A stretch of DNA of 64,000 bases from Anaspis maculata (taxonomy: Eukaryota; Arthropoda; Insecta; Coleoptera; Scraptiidae), in NCBI GenBank assembly GCA_949128115.1, contig OX421968.1, positions 54,949,423 to 55,013,422 on the forward strand. The letters run 5' to 3'. This document shows, piece after piece, positions 24,102-35,790 of this stretch (its first letter is position 1; every line of letters begins with the position of its first letter). Below the pieces are notes generated by a model. It made no database searches, had not been told where the DNA came from, and was given only the letters and a program-made list of their open reading frames with translations. Position numbers and translations under genes: made by a program.

Positions 24102-26292
24102 CAGGGTGATTCAGTTTTAACCTACGATACTCCGGGAAAATATTCCTCTCGTTGTCCTCATTCAGAAAAATATCACATATAGTACCCTCACTCGCTTAAT
24201 AAGAAAGATACAGGGTGTCAAAGTTGACAAAGAAAAAACGTTTTTTCGTCATATCTCTCATGAAAATAATAAAAATGAACCACAATTTCGTATACGTACC
24301 TTTCATATGGGAGGCATATTTTTGAAAAAAAATTGTTGAAATTTGACACACCAGTGGCGTGCAATGAGGCTACATCAAAATTTATCAACAAAAAAAAGTA
24401 CGCCACTGACTATTTCGAACTTTTTTCAGAATTTTTAGAAATCTCAGTTCAATTTCGAACAAGGTTAGTTTATACATTTCTTAAATTAAGGTCTTAGATA
24501 CCGAGATATCGAGGTTTTTCACAGGCGTGTCAGGACGCGACTGAGCGAAAATGAAAATTTCAAGTTGGCTATGAGCCATGGGAAATACGTTTTGATACAA
24601 TAACAAAATAAATGCTGATGTTTTTTGAAAAGTTTTCAATGAAAACCAATAAAAGAAATACTTTAGCCTACTTAACATACGAAGGTTAAAGAAGATGTTC
24701 AAAGTGTGACCCCCCGGTTTCAACACATTTTTGGCAACGTCGAATTAGTGAATTCACGGCATCTGTCAGCATTCCTTGGTTCTGCTTCAGCATATTACAA
24801 GCATCTTCTATTCTGAGAATTAACTCATCGCGGGTAGCTACCGGTGTACTGTAAACTTTGTCTTTTACGTATCCCCAAACGAAAAAATCTAATGGGTTCA
24901 AATCTGGCGAACACGGCGGCCAGGATACCGGTCCCACAGTAGGATTCAGTCCAGCAAAGTTGGCGTTTGCCATCCTTCATGTGCTCATTCATCCAATCTC
25001 TAACCCGGATTCCGAAGTGTGGAGGTGCTCCATCCATTTGAAGCGAGTGTTGTCGAAGTAAATCAAGAGGCACATCTGCCATCAAGTCGTCTAAATCATT
25101 TTGCAGGAATTCAAGGAAAAGCGCGGCATTCAGGCGTGGTGGTAGGAAGTGTGGTCCAGCGACATTATTACTGATTATTCCCATCCAGAGATTGACGTTG
25201 AATTCACCCTGAAACGATCTGAATGATCTGAAATGATGATGAATCAACTATACCAGCTCGTGTAAAATTAGACTCATCGGTCCAGAGAATTTTATGTGAA
25301 AATTGCGGATCAGCTGCAACCGAATTCAAGATCCAGTTGCAAAATTGGATACGTTTTTCTGGGTCTCCTGGATGCAAATTTTGCACAGGTTGGAAATGGA
25401 AGGCCTTTCGGTGATCTTTTTTCAAGGTTCTGAACACTTTTAATTGTGACACATTTAGGAATCTTGCTGCGCGTCTCGTACTTAAGTTTCGGTCAACATT
25501 GAAAGTCCGGAGAATTCTGTCATTATCCCTGCAATTTTGGATTGGATGTGGCTCACCTACTCTTCTCAATCTGAACTCGCTGAACCGACGATGTGTTTGA
25601 ATAAAGACTTGCGCACTAGGAACTCTTCTTTCCGAAAAGCGTATTTGATATTCTCGGACTGCTGCATCAGCATTTCCATCGGAGTAACCATACACAAAAT
25701 GAATATCCGCATACTCGGTATTTGAAAAAAGTCTGGGCATGTTTCACAACGATTACACGTAATCAACAAATTGACGAGTGATAACTGACAGTTACAAATG
25801 TCGCTAAAACAATTCTTCCAACAATTTCATGGCCAATTTGAGATTTTCATTTGATTCACACGCCTGTGAAAAACCTCGATATCTCGGTATCTAAGACCTT
25901 AATTTGAGAAATGTAAAGATTAACCTTGTTCGAAATTGAACTGAGATTTCAAAAAGTTCTGAAAAAAGTTCGAAATAGTCAGTGGCAGTTTCAGTACTTT
26001 TTTTTTGATAAATTTTGATGTAGCCCCATTGCACGCCACTGGTGTGTCAAATTTCAACAATTTTTTTTTCAAAAATATGCCTTCCATATGAAAGGTACGT
26101 ATACGAAATTGTGGTTCATTTTTATCATTTTCATGAGAGATATGACGAAAAAACGGTTTTTCTTTGTCAACTTTGACACCCTGTATCTTTCTTATTAAGC
26201 GAGTGAGGGTACTATATGTGATATTTTTCTGAATCAGGACAACAAGAGGAATATTTTCCCGGAGTATCGTAGGTTAAAACTGAATCACCCTG
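24102..26292 (-). mobile_element. Mariner-like transposon with long inverted ends
   Basis: TA flanks both ends. The left CAGGGTGATTCAGTTTTAAC and right GTTAAAACTGAATCACCCTG begin inverted arms of about 430 bp (24102-24530 and 25856-26292). These are far longer than the roughly 30-bp ends of classic mariner. The arms carry a CAGTGGCGT module (24352-24408; 25980-26041). The transposase lies between the arms on the minus strand. Short, TA-flanked arms starting CAGGGTG recur in the non-coding foldbacks of this window, so this may be the closest autonomous relative. Confidence 0.85.
24686..25740 (-). pseudogene. Mariner-like transposase, two frame breaks
   Basis: The N-terminus (from 25740) reads FSNTEYADIHFVYGYSDGNA, the helix-turn-helix region common to insect mariner relatives, then NLSTRRAARFLNVSQ. 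The first catalytic Asp is in ILWTDESNF (about 25270), the second in LQMDGAPPHFG (about 25020) and the third in WPPCSPDLNPLDFF (about 24900). Frames shift near 25240 and near 24970, so no full enzyme is made. The C-terminus ends GGSHFEHLL. The break before the third Asp prevents a firm count of the catalytic spacing. Its role was cut-and-paste transposition. Confidence 0.8.
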
Positions 26293-26699
26293 TAGAACAA
26301 GTTGTTGAACGCATTCTGTGCGTCTGTTTGTATTTTTTTCGCTAATTTTACCCAAAGTTGCCTCAAACTAGCTAGCTTTGCCGGTATAGCTGTCTTGTAT
26401 TGTATGAAGCTTTACAACTCTATGACGTGGTATTAGCCGTACGACCTCATAAAACTAATCTTGTGTCACCCTTTCGCCTTGTAATAGTCGTACCTTCCTG
26501 TAATAACTGTCAGAATGCCGCCAACAAACGCAAAATTCAGCGTTAAAGACACAGTTGGCAGTCATAATGCCAAAGTCATCTTGCCAATATAATTTTGTCG
26601 CCTCGTAATTTCCTTATTAGAAAAGCAATTAAATGTTTGAGTCGTAATTTTTACACGTTGCGATGGCAGATGTCTTCGCTAGACCTAGCAATCAACACG

Positions 26700-27662
26700 A
26701 ATTATTCAATTACACTATTGAGCAAAGAATATAAACGCATAGACGAGCAAGAAGCGACACTGGACGGAGTGGGGGGAAGCCGTTTTTCAGTGCGCAGGTT
26801 CACCCGCTACGTCTTCCATAATGATCATTTGACCTCCGACGATTGCGTACTGTGTGGTTTCAATGAATAGTCTTATTCAGTTATTCCGTCATTTGAAACT
26901 CAAAGGCCACAACTTCTGGTTGACCAGGCCTCTAACCACGGATTGCCTAGAAAATTTCTTCGGCGCGGTCAGAAGCCATGGTGGAAACAGCACCAATCCT
27001 ACTCCACAACAATTTATTAATATTTTCAATAAAATGTTTTCTGTGCAATACACGCAACATAGCGATAAGGCGAATTGTGATATGAAGACTGTGATACTTT
27101 CATGAATGAGATTAATTTATTGAAAGGAGGGTACTGATCGTCGTTACACCATCAGACATGTTGAAGTAAATAATTTAGATGTCAGTTTAATTACACGCGG
27201 TAGTTTATCTATCTATACATCAAAATTGCAATCTATGCTTAGCTGAGAGTGAAGCGGTCAAAGAATTGACGCCTACCAACATATTTTGCGATTTCAAAGC
27301 GTACGAAACTGCTAGCAAGCAAAACTTTTGGGGAAATCTTTTCGAAAATTTGACAATTTTCTCAGGCATTGTAGACAAATTGTCAGATTTGTGCAATAGC
27401 ATAAGTGCAAAACGTTTTCGTCTGCATAATAATTGCCCTTTTTCGGCAAATCGGTCACGGCTTTTACTCATTTGACCTGCGAGTCCGACGACATGCCGTT
27501 GCCGCTACTTGTAGGTAGCTGGGTGTTAAGTTTGAATTGCCGCTCTTTTAGGCGCACTGCCAAAATGGCGACGTGTTACACGAAGAACAATAGAACTGTC
27601 AAGAGTGTCGCTTCTTGTTCGTCTATACGTTTATATTCTTTGCTATTGAGAGCTTAATTATG
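26700..27662 (+). mobile_element. P-like transposon, internally deleted
   Basis: AAGAATATAAACGCATAGAC at about 26724 is mirrored by GTCTATACGTTTATATTC at about 27622. The inverted ends run about 60 bases and include CAAGAAGCGACACT. Inside, 26884-27093 encodes DCLENFFGAVRSHGGNS then NPTPQQFINIF, a C-terminal signature of P-element/THAP9 transposases. After stops, VKELTPTNIFCDFKAYE appears (27257-27307). The THAP domain and the catalytic core are absent, so the unit cannot move alone. Confidence 0.65.
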
Positions 27663-28007
27663 AAGTAGAAATACATATATGTATGTCAGACTGGGCACAG
27701 GTATCTAACAGGAATTTCCAGTAACATTACAATGGAGTTACAGAAGTAATGTTATCATCAAACTGGATGGCGAAATTGTGGAGGGAAACGTCGATGGGTC
27801 ATTGTGAAACAAGCGAATATAGCTCAGTTACGCACTTCCTTTTAGAAGGATTAAGGATTAGTGATTAGTGATTAGTGAACGCAAGATGTTGATTAGGGTT
27901 CTACCGATATTTGGGCAAAGAATGTCAATATGGCGATCCAAATTCAACCAACAGTGCAACAGTGGTATCCTATTTTGTTCTCTTCCAGACAAAGCAACTG
28001 CCATTTC
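27663..28007. other. Intron; short GATTAGT run
   Basis: A 7-base unit GATTAGT is repeated near 27853-27878. Nothing else is recognised. Confidence 0.45.
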
Positions 28008-28482
28008 AGTGCCGTCTTCAGACATGGGCCCTTCCCACGCCCAGGGCCCTGGCTTCTTTGGGGGCCCCCGAGGCTCCCCTAAATTTTAAAAAACTATAGA
28101 CTATTTTTGTAAAAAATATTGTTCTCATATCCCGTTCACGACGTTTATTCACTTACGTCACTTTTTGAGCTGATCGTGCGCCCCCTTTACCTCCCAAGCG
28201 CCCACGACGCTCACTCCCACTAAACAAATCCAGAAAAGACCGGTTTTCTGTCGAAAAAAGTTTGTTCAATGAACAAAGTGAAATCGCAGAACGTTTGAAA
28301 TATTCCGACTATTACGAGGGGCAAACCGCTGGTCAAATTCTGTACACCAGACTTCTTCCTCGTAAGGATTTCCCGCGGACTTCCTCGGACTTCCCCCGGA
28401 CTTCCCCGGGACTTCCCCCGGACTTCCTCTGAACTTCCTCCGGCATGTACACCAGACTTCCCCAGCGGTTTGCCCCGCGGAC

Positions 28483-28515
<33 letters not shown>

Positions 28516-28752
28516 GTAAAAAAGAATTCGCCTGCGGCGTTACCACTCTTCAACTTGCGCCATCGTCGTTCGTTACCTTTGCCCCCTCCGCCTTCAAATT
28601 TTGGCTACACCACTGGGTTTTTAGGCCCCTTTTTGCGGGGGTTTTGGCCTGCGGTGCTATTCGCCTCACTCGCGTTCTTCTTTTCGCATATTTTTATAAG
28701 GGGGCCCCTTATTGCTTCGTGCTCGGGGTCCCATTTGTTCAAAAGACGGCAC
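28008..28752. mobile_element. Candidate hAT-like element with internal insertions
   Basis: CAGTGCCGTCTTCAGACATG at 28008 faces AAAGACGGCACTA ending at 28752. The GGGCCC and GGGTCCC blocks just inside also pair. No 8-bp duplication is clear. Inside are an inverted pair GGGGCAAACCGCTGG / CCAGCGGTTTGCCCC (28318; 28463), the CCGGACTTCC repeat, an ATT microsatellite, and a reversed hAT-like end CCAGTGGTGTAGCC at about 28615. Confidence 0.5.
28370..28445 (+). repeat. Tandem GGACTTCCCCC repeat
   Basis: Five or more copies of an 11-12 base unit, CGGACTTCCCCC with variants, are flanked by GTACACCAGACTTC at both sides (about 28347 and 28447). A (TTA)n run follows at 28482-28515. Confidence 0.75.
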
Positions 28753-30108
28753 TATATTTTTCAATGACAGGATAATGGCCAGAAAAAAAAACATGTAATC
28801 GTGCGGAAAAAAACACGTAATTTTTATCAAAAAAATGATGAAAAAACTAATGTAATGAAAAAGTGCCAGGGAAAAAATTATGGAGGTGATTCCTTTTCTC
28901 TGGTGCACCCTGTATAAGTAGGTAGGTAATAATGGTGTAAAAAGTAACTCGAACACATTCTCATTGTTTAAAGAAAAAACGGAAACATTCGAAACCACCA
29001 ATGGTGTATGGTTTAATAATAACAACGTTAGATCAAACTATGGAACTCGGAGCGCCATCTCTGAGATCTTGCGCTAACACTGAAACTCAATATTTACACA
29101 CATTTAAAATGCAGGTCATTTGGGTCGGTCAGGCTTGTTGTGATAGGGGAGCATATTGCACATTCCAAAAATGTAAATTTGAAGAAGCAATTACAATTAA
29201 TTATTATGCATCAGTGCGGCTGAGATGATAAGAGTGGGATTTATCTTTTTGCTCATACCGTTTTGCTCTTATAAATACTTGAAAATGAAGACAAATCAAT
29301 TACTCCTAAACTCTCACAGGTTTCTTAGCCCAATAATATGCTTGAAATTAAAAAAAGATGTTGGAAATATTTAGTTCGAAACCGTCTCGGTCGGTAGGAT
29401 GGAGGCGCCACCATAATGATGAAAAGCTTTGTTAAGCCCCAGATAACAATAAAAAATTGTGAGTTTTAAAATTCCCTTGACAAATCGAAACTACAAGGGT
29501 GTCAAGCAATACTTTCTACTTTCTAGGTGGTGCATAGATAAGATTCCAGATATTACAGAAGTATGTGTAAGCATAGGCACAGACTAGACAAGTGTTGCAG
29601 GAGGTACCTCCCATACCTACATTATCTTGGTAACTCTGCGTGACGAATGAAGTCACTTTATAGTGTGGAGTATCTTGAGATCCTTTTCCTAAATTCCTTT
29701 ACAATGTGGAGGTAGCTGGTAGGGGAAACTTCCGAATACCTTTGCCTTTGAATACCGAAACTAATTTTGTTTTTCCGCAGTATGTTCAAAATGTACATAT
29801 ACCTACGACCTACCTTTTTCTAAATTATAAAATTTTATTATGTCTGAACAAAAGCACTGCGGAAGTGCTGAGTCGAGTTCATTGCATATTTCTCCTGTGC
29901 CTGAACGTTGATAGTGACGTTGGGTACCGATTTAAAAAAAAAAACATATTGCTTTGAGATTTGAAAAATTGAATAAAGTTTCGGGAAAAAAAAGTATTCC
30001 TAAGTACAACCTGAATCTAAGGATGGACAAAATTGTTGATAAATAATATAAAACATAACATGTACCTATAGCTGAAGCGCATTTTATTAATTTTGAGGAT
30101 TTTCACAG
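28753..30108. other. Intron, nothing recognised
   Basis: A lone CACCCTGTA at about 28908 resembles the right end of the mariner-type foldbacks, but no left partner is seen. No exon is recognised before exon B. Confidence 0.45.
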
Positions 30109-30296
30109 CACCAGCCGGAAAGCCGACCATAACGACTGCACATAACACGTCGTCGACTGCATTGCATATCAGCTGGCGACCTCCACATCACGAAACCATC
30201 CACGGCGAGTTTTTAGGCTATCGTATCGCATACCGTCCGAGAGATAGAGGAGATGAGGCTTTCAAGGAGATATACATCCGGGACCCCACCGTGGAG
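30109..30296 (+). CDS. FN3 exon B (N-terminal half of FN3-b)
   Basis: Acceptor TTTTCACAG ends at 30108 and donor GTAAGC begins at 30297. The phase-1 start joins exon A and the exon ends in phase 0. The encoded 63 residues start with the linker APAGKP and carry the FN3 landmarks: the strand-B tryptophan in HISWRPP, and GYRIAYRPRD for strand C. A proline-rich border followed by a tryptophan about 20 residues in is typical of the start of an FN3 domain. It sits 27.7 kb downstream of exon A, an interval filled with transposable elements, and 1.1 kb before exon C, in a short and mostly repeat-free stretch. Confidence 0.88.
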
Positions 30297-31372
30297 GTAA
30301 GCACTGTTCGAAATAAATAAGCGAGAGAAATTGGGCAAATACTTGGGAGAACTTTCGGCGAAAAGCTCGATTTGGAACCCATGGGAAATCACAAAAACTG
30401 CGCCAAACCTCTTACACCAATGACCTGTCCATTAATAGGCTCCGTCGAAGGCGCCCTTGAAGCGCATATTAGGCGAAATATAATGTCGCACGGCATATGC
30501 ACGAAACTGAATTACGGTATAAGGCAATCTGTACGTTTTGAGAAGGAACAAAAAGCAAGAAACCAATTTTCTTGCTTTTTCCCATCACATCGCCCGTCAG
30601 AATGAAACTACATTCTTAGTTGGGATCGGGAAGTTGAGGTAGTTGGAACCGGAAATGAGGCGGTTCACGTAGATCAGCTCCGGTTTTGAAAAAGTAATGA
30701 ACATGAAATTACAATTTAATCTATGTCGCGGCCATTCTGCCGTCAAATGTATTTGGCGTTTTAATTAACGAGTGCAAAGCAATTATCAGTTTCGTCGATT
30801 GCGTGCGAATGACTGGCCCTATTTGCTATATATTTAATGGATTGGGTGGTCTTGAGAAGTGACATGTGAGAACGGGAGAATCTGGGAGAGGGCATCGGGG
30901 CCGTGCCGTGTGGGGCTCAGATCCGGCCCCACCGCATCCCGCGCCAGAACAGATTCTATGCCATCAGCCTATGCCGAAACCGCAGACGTCACACATATGC
31001 CATGCCAGGTTGGCGATATCCCAATCGTGGCCTGGGCGGCATCGCGACGAACGTGCTGATTTAACGTGCGGTGCCGTGGGGTTGCGGGTGGCATAGTGCG
31101 GCCTCCCTAACCGACTTAATGGGCTAGCGCAGAGTTTGAGCAAAGAGCCGTAAAGTAGTGGCCATAAATACGCATGGCATGGTCACATTCATTACGATTT
31201 CCTAACATGAATTAGCGAGAGCTCCGCGACGTTTCCGCCGATTCGACCGATACCCAGACCGATAGTTCCTTACGGACCGCTTAAGCAGCCCGTAATCGCA
31301 CACGTGTTTATTTGGGTCGGGTCGACGGCTGGGGACCAATTTCTCTGCATTATCTGTTTGTTATTGTTGCAG
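30297..31372 (+). other. Intron B-C, repeat-free
   Basis: This 1,076-bp intron has canonical GT and AG ends, is GC-richer than most of the window (30880-31120) and holds none of the repeats found elsewhere. No RNA gene is recognised. Confidence 0.6.
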
Positions 31373-31487
31373 AGTCATACCATCCAGAATTTGGAGACGT
31401 ACACTCAGTACTTGGTGTCCCTTCAAGTGTTCAATCCAGAAGGACCGGGACCGAACACTACCGTGCTCGTCATGACAGACGAAGGTG
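31373..31487 (+). CDS. FN3 exon C (C-terminal half of FN3-b)
   Basis: Acceptor TTGTTGCAG ends at 31372; a consensus donor GTGAGT begins at 31488. The exon starts in phase 0 and ends in phase 1. It encodes 38 residues with the conserved FN3 C-terminal pattern L-x-x-Y-T-x-Y followed by N-x-x-G-x-G-P: NLETYTQYLVSLQVF, then NPEGPGPNTT. It completes the domain begun in exon B. The last residues, DEG, plus one base join to exon D as DEG-V-PGKP, a natural FN3 linker. The intron after it is 28.8 kb long. Confidence 0.88.
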
Positions 31488-33185
31488 GTGAGTAAAGAAA
31501 AGGGCCTTTGGTCCTTTCACTCCTCTCAGTTGAAACAATAGTGGTAGCAGCGGCAGTGCGCCGGTGGTGTGCCTACTGTCTAGGGTCATGTCAGTTATGT
31601 AATCCGGACATACGAACGGCCATAAACAATACAGCACAACCGGATTGAAATGTGCCGTGGACGCGCTTATTCAGCTCAAGTTCGCGTAATCCCTCCGTTC
31701 GCCAGGACTAAGCCCTCACGATGTCGTTTTGCAGAACTGCCATCGCTTCTTCTCGACATCGGGTCTGGCGTAGCTCGTGCAAAGTCCTACCCTGAGCAGG
31801 AACAGGAACGTTCCAACCGCGTGTCCTGTACTGGCTGGGACGGACGATATGGACGTCGTATTCTCTCACCATACCTTTTAGGTTTGCATCTGGGCATTCT
31901 GGCAACCTCACAACAAAACCCCAACCCCTCGTCCTCCGACTATATCACTGGATCGCTGCGATCATGGCGATTGATTGCGGCAGGATAGCACACCGGCGGA
32001 CACCCCAACACGTTCATTATTTATACGGAGTCGACGTTTGTCCGTACTTTTAACCCCGGATATATATCAATGAGAGGCGACCTTCCTTGTCCGTACCAAA
32101 CACGCGAGAAAATCTTTAATTTGCCGTCCGATGCCAGACGCGCGCTACTCACGCCATTCCATCTTTCAAATTAGAACCGGCACATAAAAACCTACTTTAT
32201 CCTCCCATATAATGGCCCACAGCCATTTTTACACAAACACACATAGGTACACATACACACAATAATAATAACCAGGAACTGAATGAATACTCATCGGATT
32301 AAATTCGGAAAAGTGTGGATGAAAAATGACAACATCAAAGTCTATGACTCTATATGCACCCACCCGTTCCAGCACTGGCATCGGCATGTGCATTTATACA
32401 CATACTCGTACAAACACCTGCCTATCTACCATGTGCTCAGCGCTACCGCCGATGCGAATGAATCAATACAACCAACCCCTAAGTAGTGAGCTTTTGGAGC
32501 GGTGGCGGCGAGCCGCTTCTAGCGCTTGCGCTTCCTTATCTGTACGTAGCCACCCTCCACTCTCATTATTTTGCACATGATACTTTCATTATTCCTTATT
32601 TCCTACGTCACAATTCTAGGTGTACACATAGTACCATTTCTGACTATCTCAACAGATGACGAAAACAGATTGTAGTCACGTATAATACTCAAACGCAACA
32701 GAGGTTGGAATAAGTTGAATTTATAAAATAAGAACTTTCGAACAATGATTGATAGGAATGAGCATAGCCGATTGAACCACTTCCATAAATCTTCTTCGGT
32801 GCGTTTTCCACAATTTCTTCTTCGGTCCGTTTTTCACAATTTCTTCTTTCTGGGATAAATGGGCATCACTTACCCACCGCCGCTACATCACGAAAGAAGT
32901 TTCGCCGGTATTTGTCTCTAATATCAAAAACAATAAGAAAATAATGACAAGTTTCATTTAAATGAGGCAAGCTGCACTCTGCCGAAACGGTCTTTGTTCT
33001 CGCGAACAATAGCGTTTTCGAGTAGCAGGTGGTGTGGAGAGGTGAGTGCAGTGAAGTTGAGAGTGTGACGGAGTATGTGCGACGAGACAACCAAGAAGCG
33101 GCGTGCAGTAGCAGCGATGCAGAAACACGGGAAGTTAGGCATAGGCAGTAGTCGATCGAACGAGCACTATATATATGCATCAGAA
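31488..33185. other. Start of intron C-D, nothing recognised
   Basis: Mostly unique-looking sequence, GC-moderate to about 32200. No exon, RNA gene or element is identified. Confidence 0.45.
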
Positions 33186-33186
33186 T

Positions 33187-33188
33187 GT

Positions 33189-33229
<41 letters not shown>

Positions 33230-33230
33230 G
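33187..33230 (+). repeat. (GAT)n microsatellite
   Basis: An almost pure GAT trinucleotide run of about 13 units, followed by degenerate GGTGGA/GGTGGT units. Confidence 0.9.
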
Positions 33231-33679
33231 TAGTGGTGGAGGTGGTAATGCTGATGACGCTCTACCAGAGGGGTGGGTGGTGATGCAGCAGGAACCCTGC
33301 GTCAAAAGAAAAAAGAACCTTTCCATCAATTCGATCTAAAAAAAAAATTCAATGAATCGACTAAATGTGTTACTGCAACACATCGCTACAATTAGTGTGC
33401 GCCTGTTACGCGCGTTTGACAAAAGTTGTTGTTGAAGGGACCAAATTGAAACTGCATGCTTTCGTGGGATGAATCAGCTTCCTGCATCTAAAAATGTTCA
33501 CAACCAACGGTTTGAACGCCAGACTCATAAGTAACAAACAGTGACCGACGACTCAGTGATTGTTCCGTTTTTCGTAACGATCGAGCAGTTTCAGTTGCAC
33601 TAGGGTGATGATCCTCTCTCATATTCATATTCATATTCTCGAACGCATACAGTTGTAATTTTGTCTCTTCAACCATTTT

Positions 33680-33853
33680 TTTTTCCATACGACCAAGATA
33701 CATCTTGGGGTGTTTAGAATAAATGATTTGCTTCGAGGATAAAATGATTTTTATCCAATTCTCCTTACAAACCGGATTCCCGGACCCGGAGCGATTGAGA
33801 TTTGGGTCGGTTTTCAGGTAACTCTGTATTTTGAATGTTTGTCTTCGGTCCAT
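33680..33853 (-). repeat. Unknown repeat, pair of 35600-35790
   Basis: Translated on the minus strand, this reads DRRQTFKIQSYLKTDPNLNR. The stretch 35600-35790 reads DWKQTLKMYGSLKKSDPKFH. The two share K/R-Q-T-x-K, LK, SDP/TDP, and later YSKHPKM / HSEHLPM. This is an ancient repeat pair, perhaps once coding; I do not recognise the family. Confidence 0.45.
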
Positions 33854-34495
33854 TATCTTCCTTGCCTGTTCTAACCTAAAAATGCCCTAGATTTTTTGAA
33901 AATCCAATCACGAATAAAAAAGTACAATCATTGTAAGACCAAATAGTGTCGATTCTTCGAAGTCACCCCCTAAATAAAGAAGACAAGCATCACATCAGAA
34001 ATCGTTTCAAATATGTTCTATCTTCATGTCTTTGGGGTTGAGTTCCACAAAAATAAACTACGCAAAACTCAAAGCGTCCACGCAGAAATTCACTTAAATA
34101 AGCGTAGTTCTCCAAAATTTTGGCTTTTTTGAAATTGATGTAACTTTGGGAGTGCAACTAACACATTGAATTCTTCTCAAGTATGTTCTAGCACATTTCT
34201 TCAGAAATCAGTCCGATGTTTTTCAAAACATCAGATATTTCACATGAAGTTTGTAGAGGGTGTTAAGTATAAACCGGTGGAAATTTTCTAAACCGTTAGA
34301 AAGCTCCCGTTTGGAAAAAAAATCTCGAATCTCAATCACAAATAGGTATGTGAAGATGAGCTACAAACGAGAATTCATCGCTGACCTGCGACTTTTTGTA
34401 ACCAACGTTACTTATATGACAACAAACAAAAAATTTTATGCTGATTGTTGTAATTTCCGTAACGTTATACGTAACGATAACATGCAGTTGCATGT
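33854..34495. other. Intron, nothing recognised
   Basis: No exon, RNA gene or element I can support before the palindromic element. Confidence 0.4.
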
Positions 34496-35557
34496 AAACT
34501 GCTGGACAACAAAGTTGTCGGTATCGAAAAAATTGCTCAACTTTGGAGGCCAGTATCTCCCGATTGCCGATTGCGATTTCCATTTTGTTTGTTGCGTCAA
34601 CTAGCCCTATCTTCCCGTAGCCCATCCTATGATTGTGAATGTTGAGAAACTTTATGTAAATTTTCTACAGGGTGAAACGTAAAATAGTGCAAAATTGCAA
34701 CGACTTCATCGTACCCCAATTTTCCAAAAAAAATATTTTTTCAATATTCTAGTACAAAAATCATGAAGTGTGGTGCCTTATCTCGAAACGGTTTTGGGAA
34801 TACCCAGATTGGAAGTCGAACATTGCAGATATAAATTTTTATGTTGAATGTTGCAGATTTACGAAACTCAGGCATAGCACAAGCATAAAAAGTATAACGT
34901 CCGGGGGGCTTTACTTCACTCGAAAACTGAAGTTTTACATCGTTACCATGTTCAGGGGCTTAAACTTGCAAATAGAATGTTTCACATCTGAAATTTTGAT
35001 GAAATTCTGACGAAATTCAACGTACGAAAAACAGGCAGTGACAACCACTTAAAAAAATACCCCTTGCTTGGCCCCACACCAGATATTCGAGTTGTGTTGA
35101 GAATACAATTGTCCTGGACTGTTGTACGAACAATCTTGCTCAATGTCAACATCCATTCATCAAAAGTGACCTAATCTCGCGTGCCAACAAGGCAAACCTG
35201 TAACATTCAATATAAAAACTAATATCTTCAATGTTAGACTTACAATCTGGGTAAATCCAAAACTGTTTCGAGATATTAAACCACACTTCATGATTCTTGT
35301 ATTAAAATACGTAGACAATTTTTTTTCGACAAATGGGGGTACGATGAAGTCGGTGCAATTTTGCAGCATTTTACGTATCACCCTGTAGAAATGTTACATG
35401 AAGTTTTTTAACATCCATCTTCACAGGATAGGTTACCGAAACATTAGGCTAATCAACACAATAAACAAAATGGAAATCACATTCGGCAATCGGAAGTTAT
35501 TGGTCTTCAAAGTCTAACCATTTTTCCGATACCGACAACTTCGTTGTCCAGCAGTTT
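34496..35557. mobile_element. AAACTGCTGG palindromic element, copy 2
   Basis: Ends AAACTGCTGGACAACAAAGT and GTTGTCCAGCAGTTT, with the same order of blocks as the copy at 14797-15894, including inner CAGGGTGAAACG (about 34668) and ATCACCCTGTA (about 35378). The centre is single copy where the other has a 132-bp duplication, and carries an extra stretch near 35030-35130. Confidence 0.78.
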
Positions 35558-35599
35558 AGTTTTGTCCCTTCATCAACAGTTCTTGTTTCATTCAAGCTC

Positions 35600-35790
35600 T
35601 AAACATCGGAAGATGTTCAGAATGAATGCTTCGCTCAAGGGCAAGGTTGATTATTAGTTCATTCTCATCCCAAGCCAATTTCCGGGACCGATGAAACTTC
35701 GGGTCACTCTTCTTGAGGGAACCATACATTTTTAATGTTTGCTTCCAGTCGATTGTGATTATGGGACTACTTATTTGAGGTTTCAGTTTC
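35600..35790 (-). repeat. Unknown repeat, second member
   Basis: Partner of 33680-33853, lying just outside the right end of the palindromic element. A (GGGCTAA)n triplet lies at 35880-35901. Confidence 0.4.

Noticed and set aside
28220..28546. An Asn-run protein on the minus strand
   Set aside because: It is a translation of the TTA microsatellite and the GGACTTCCCCC tandem repeat.
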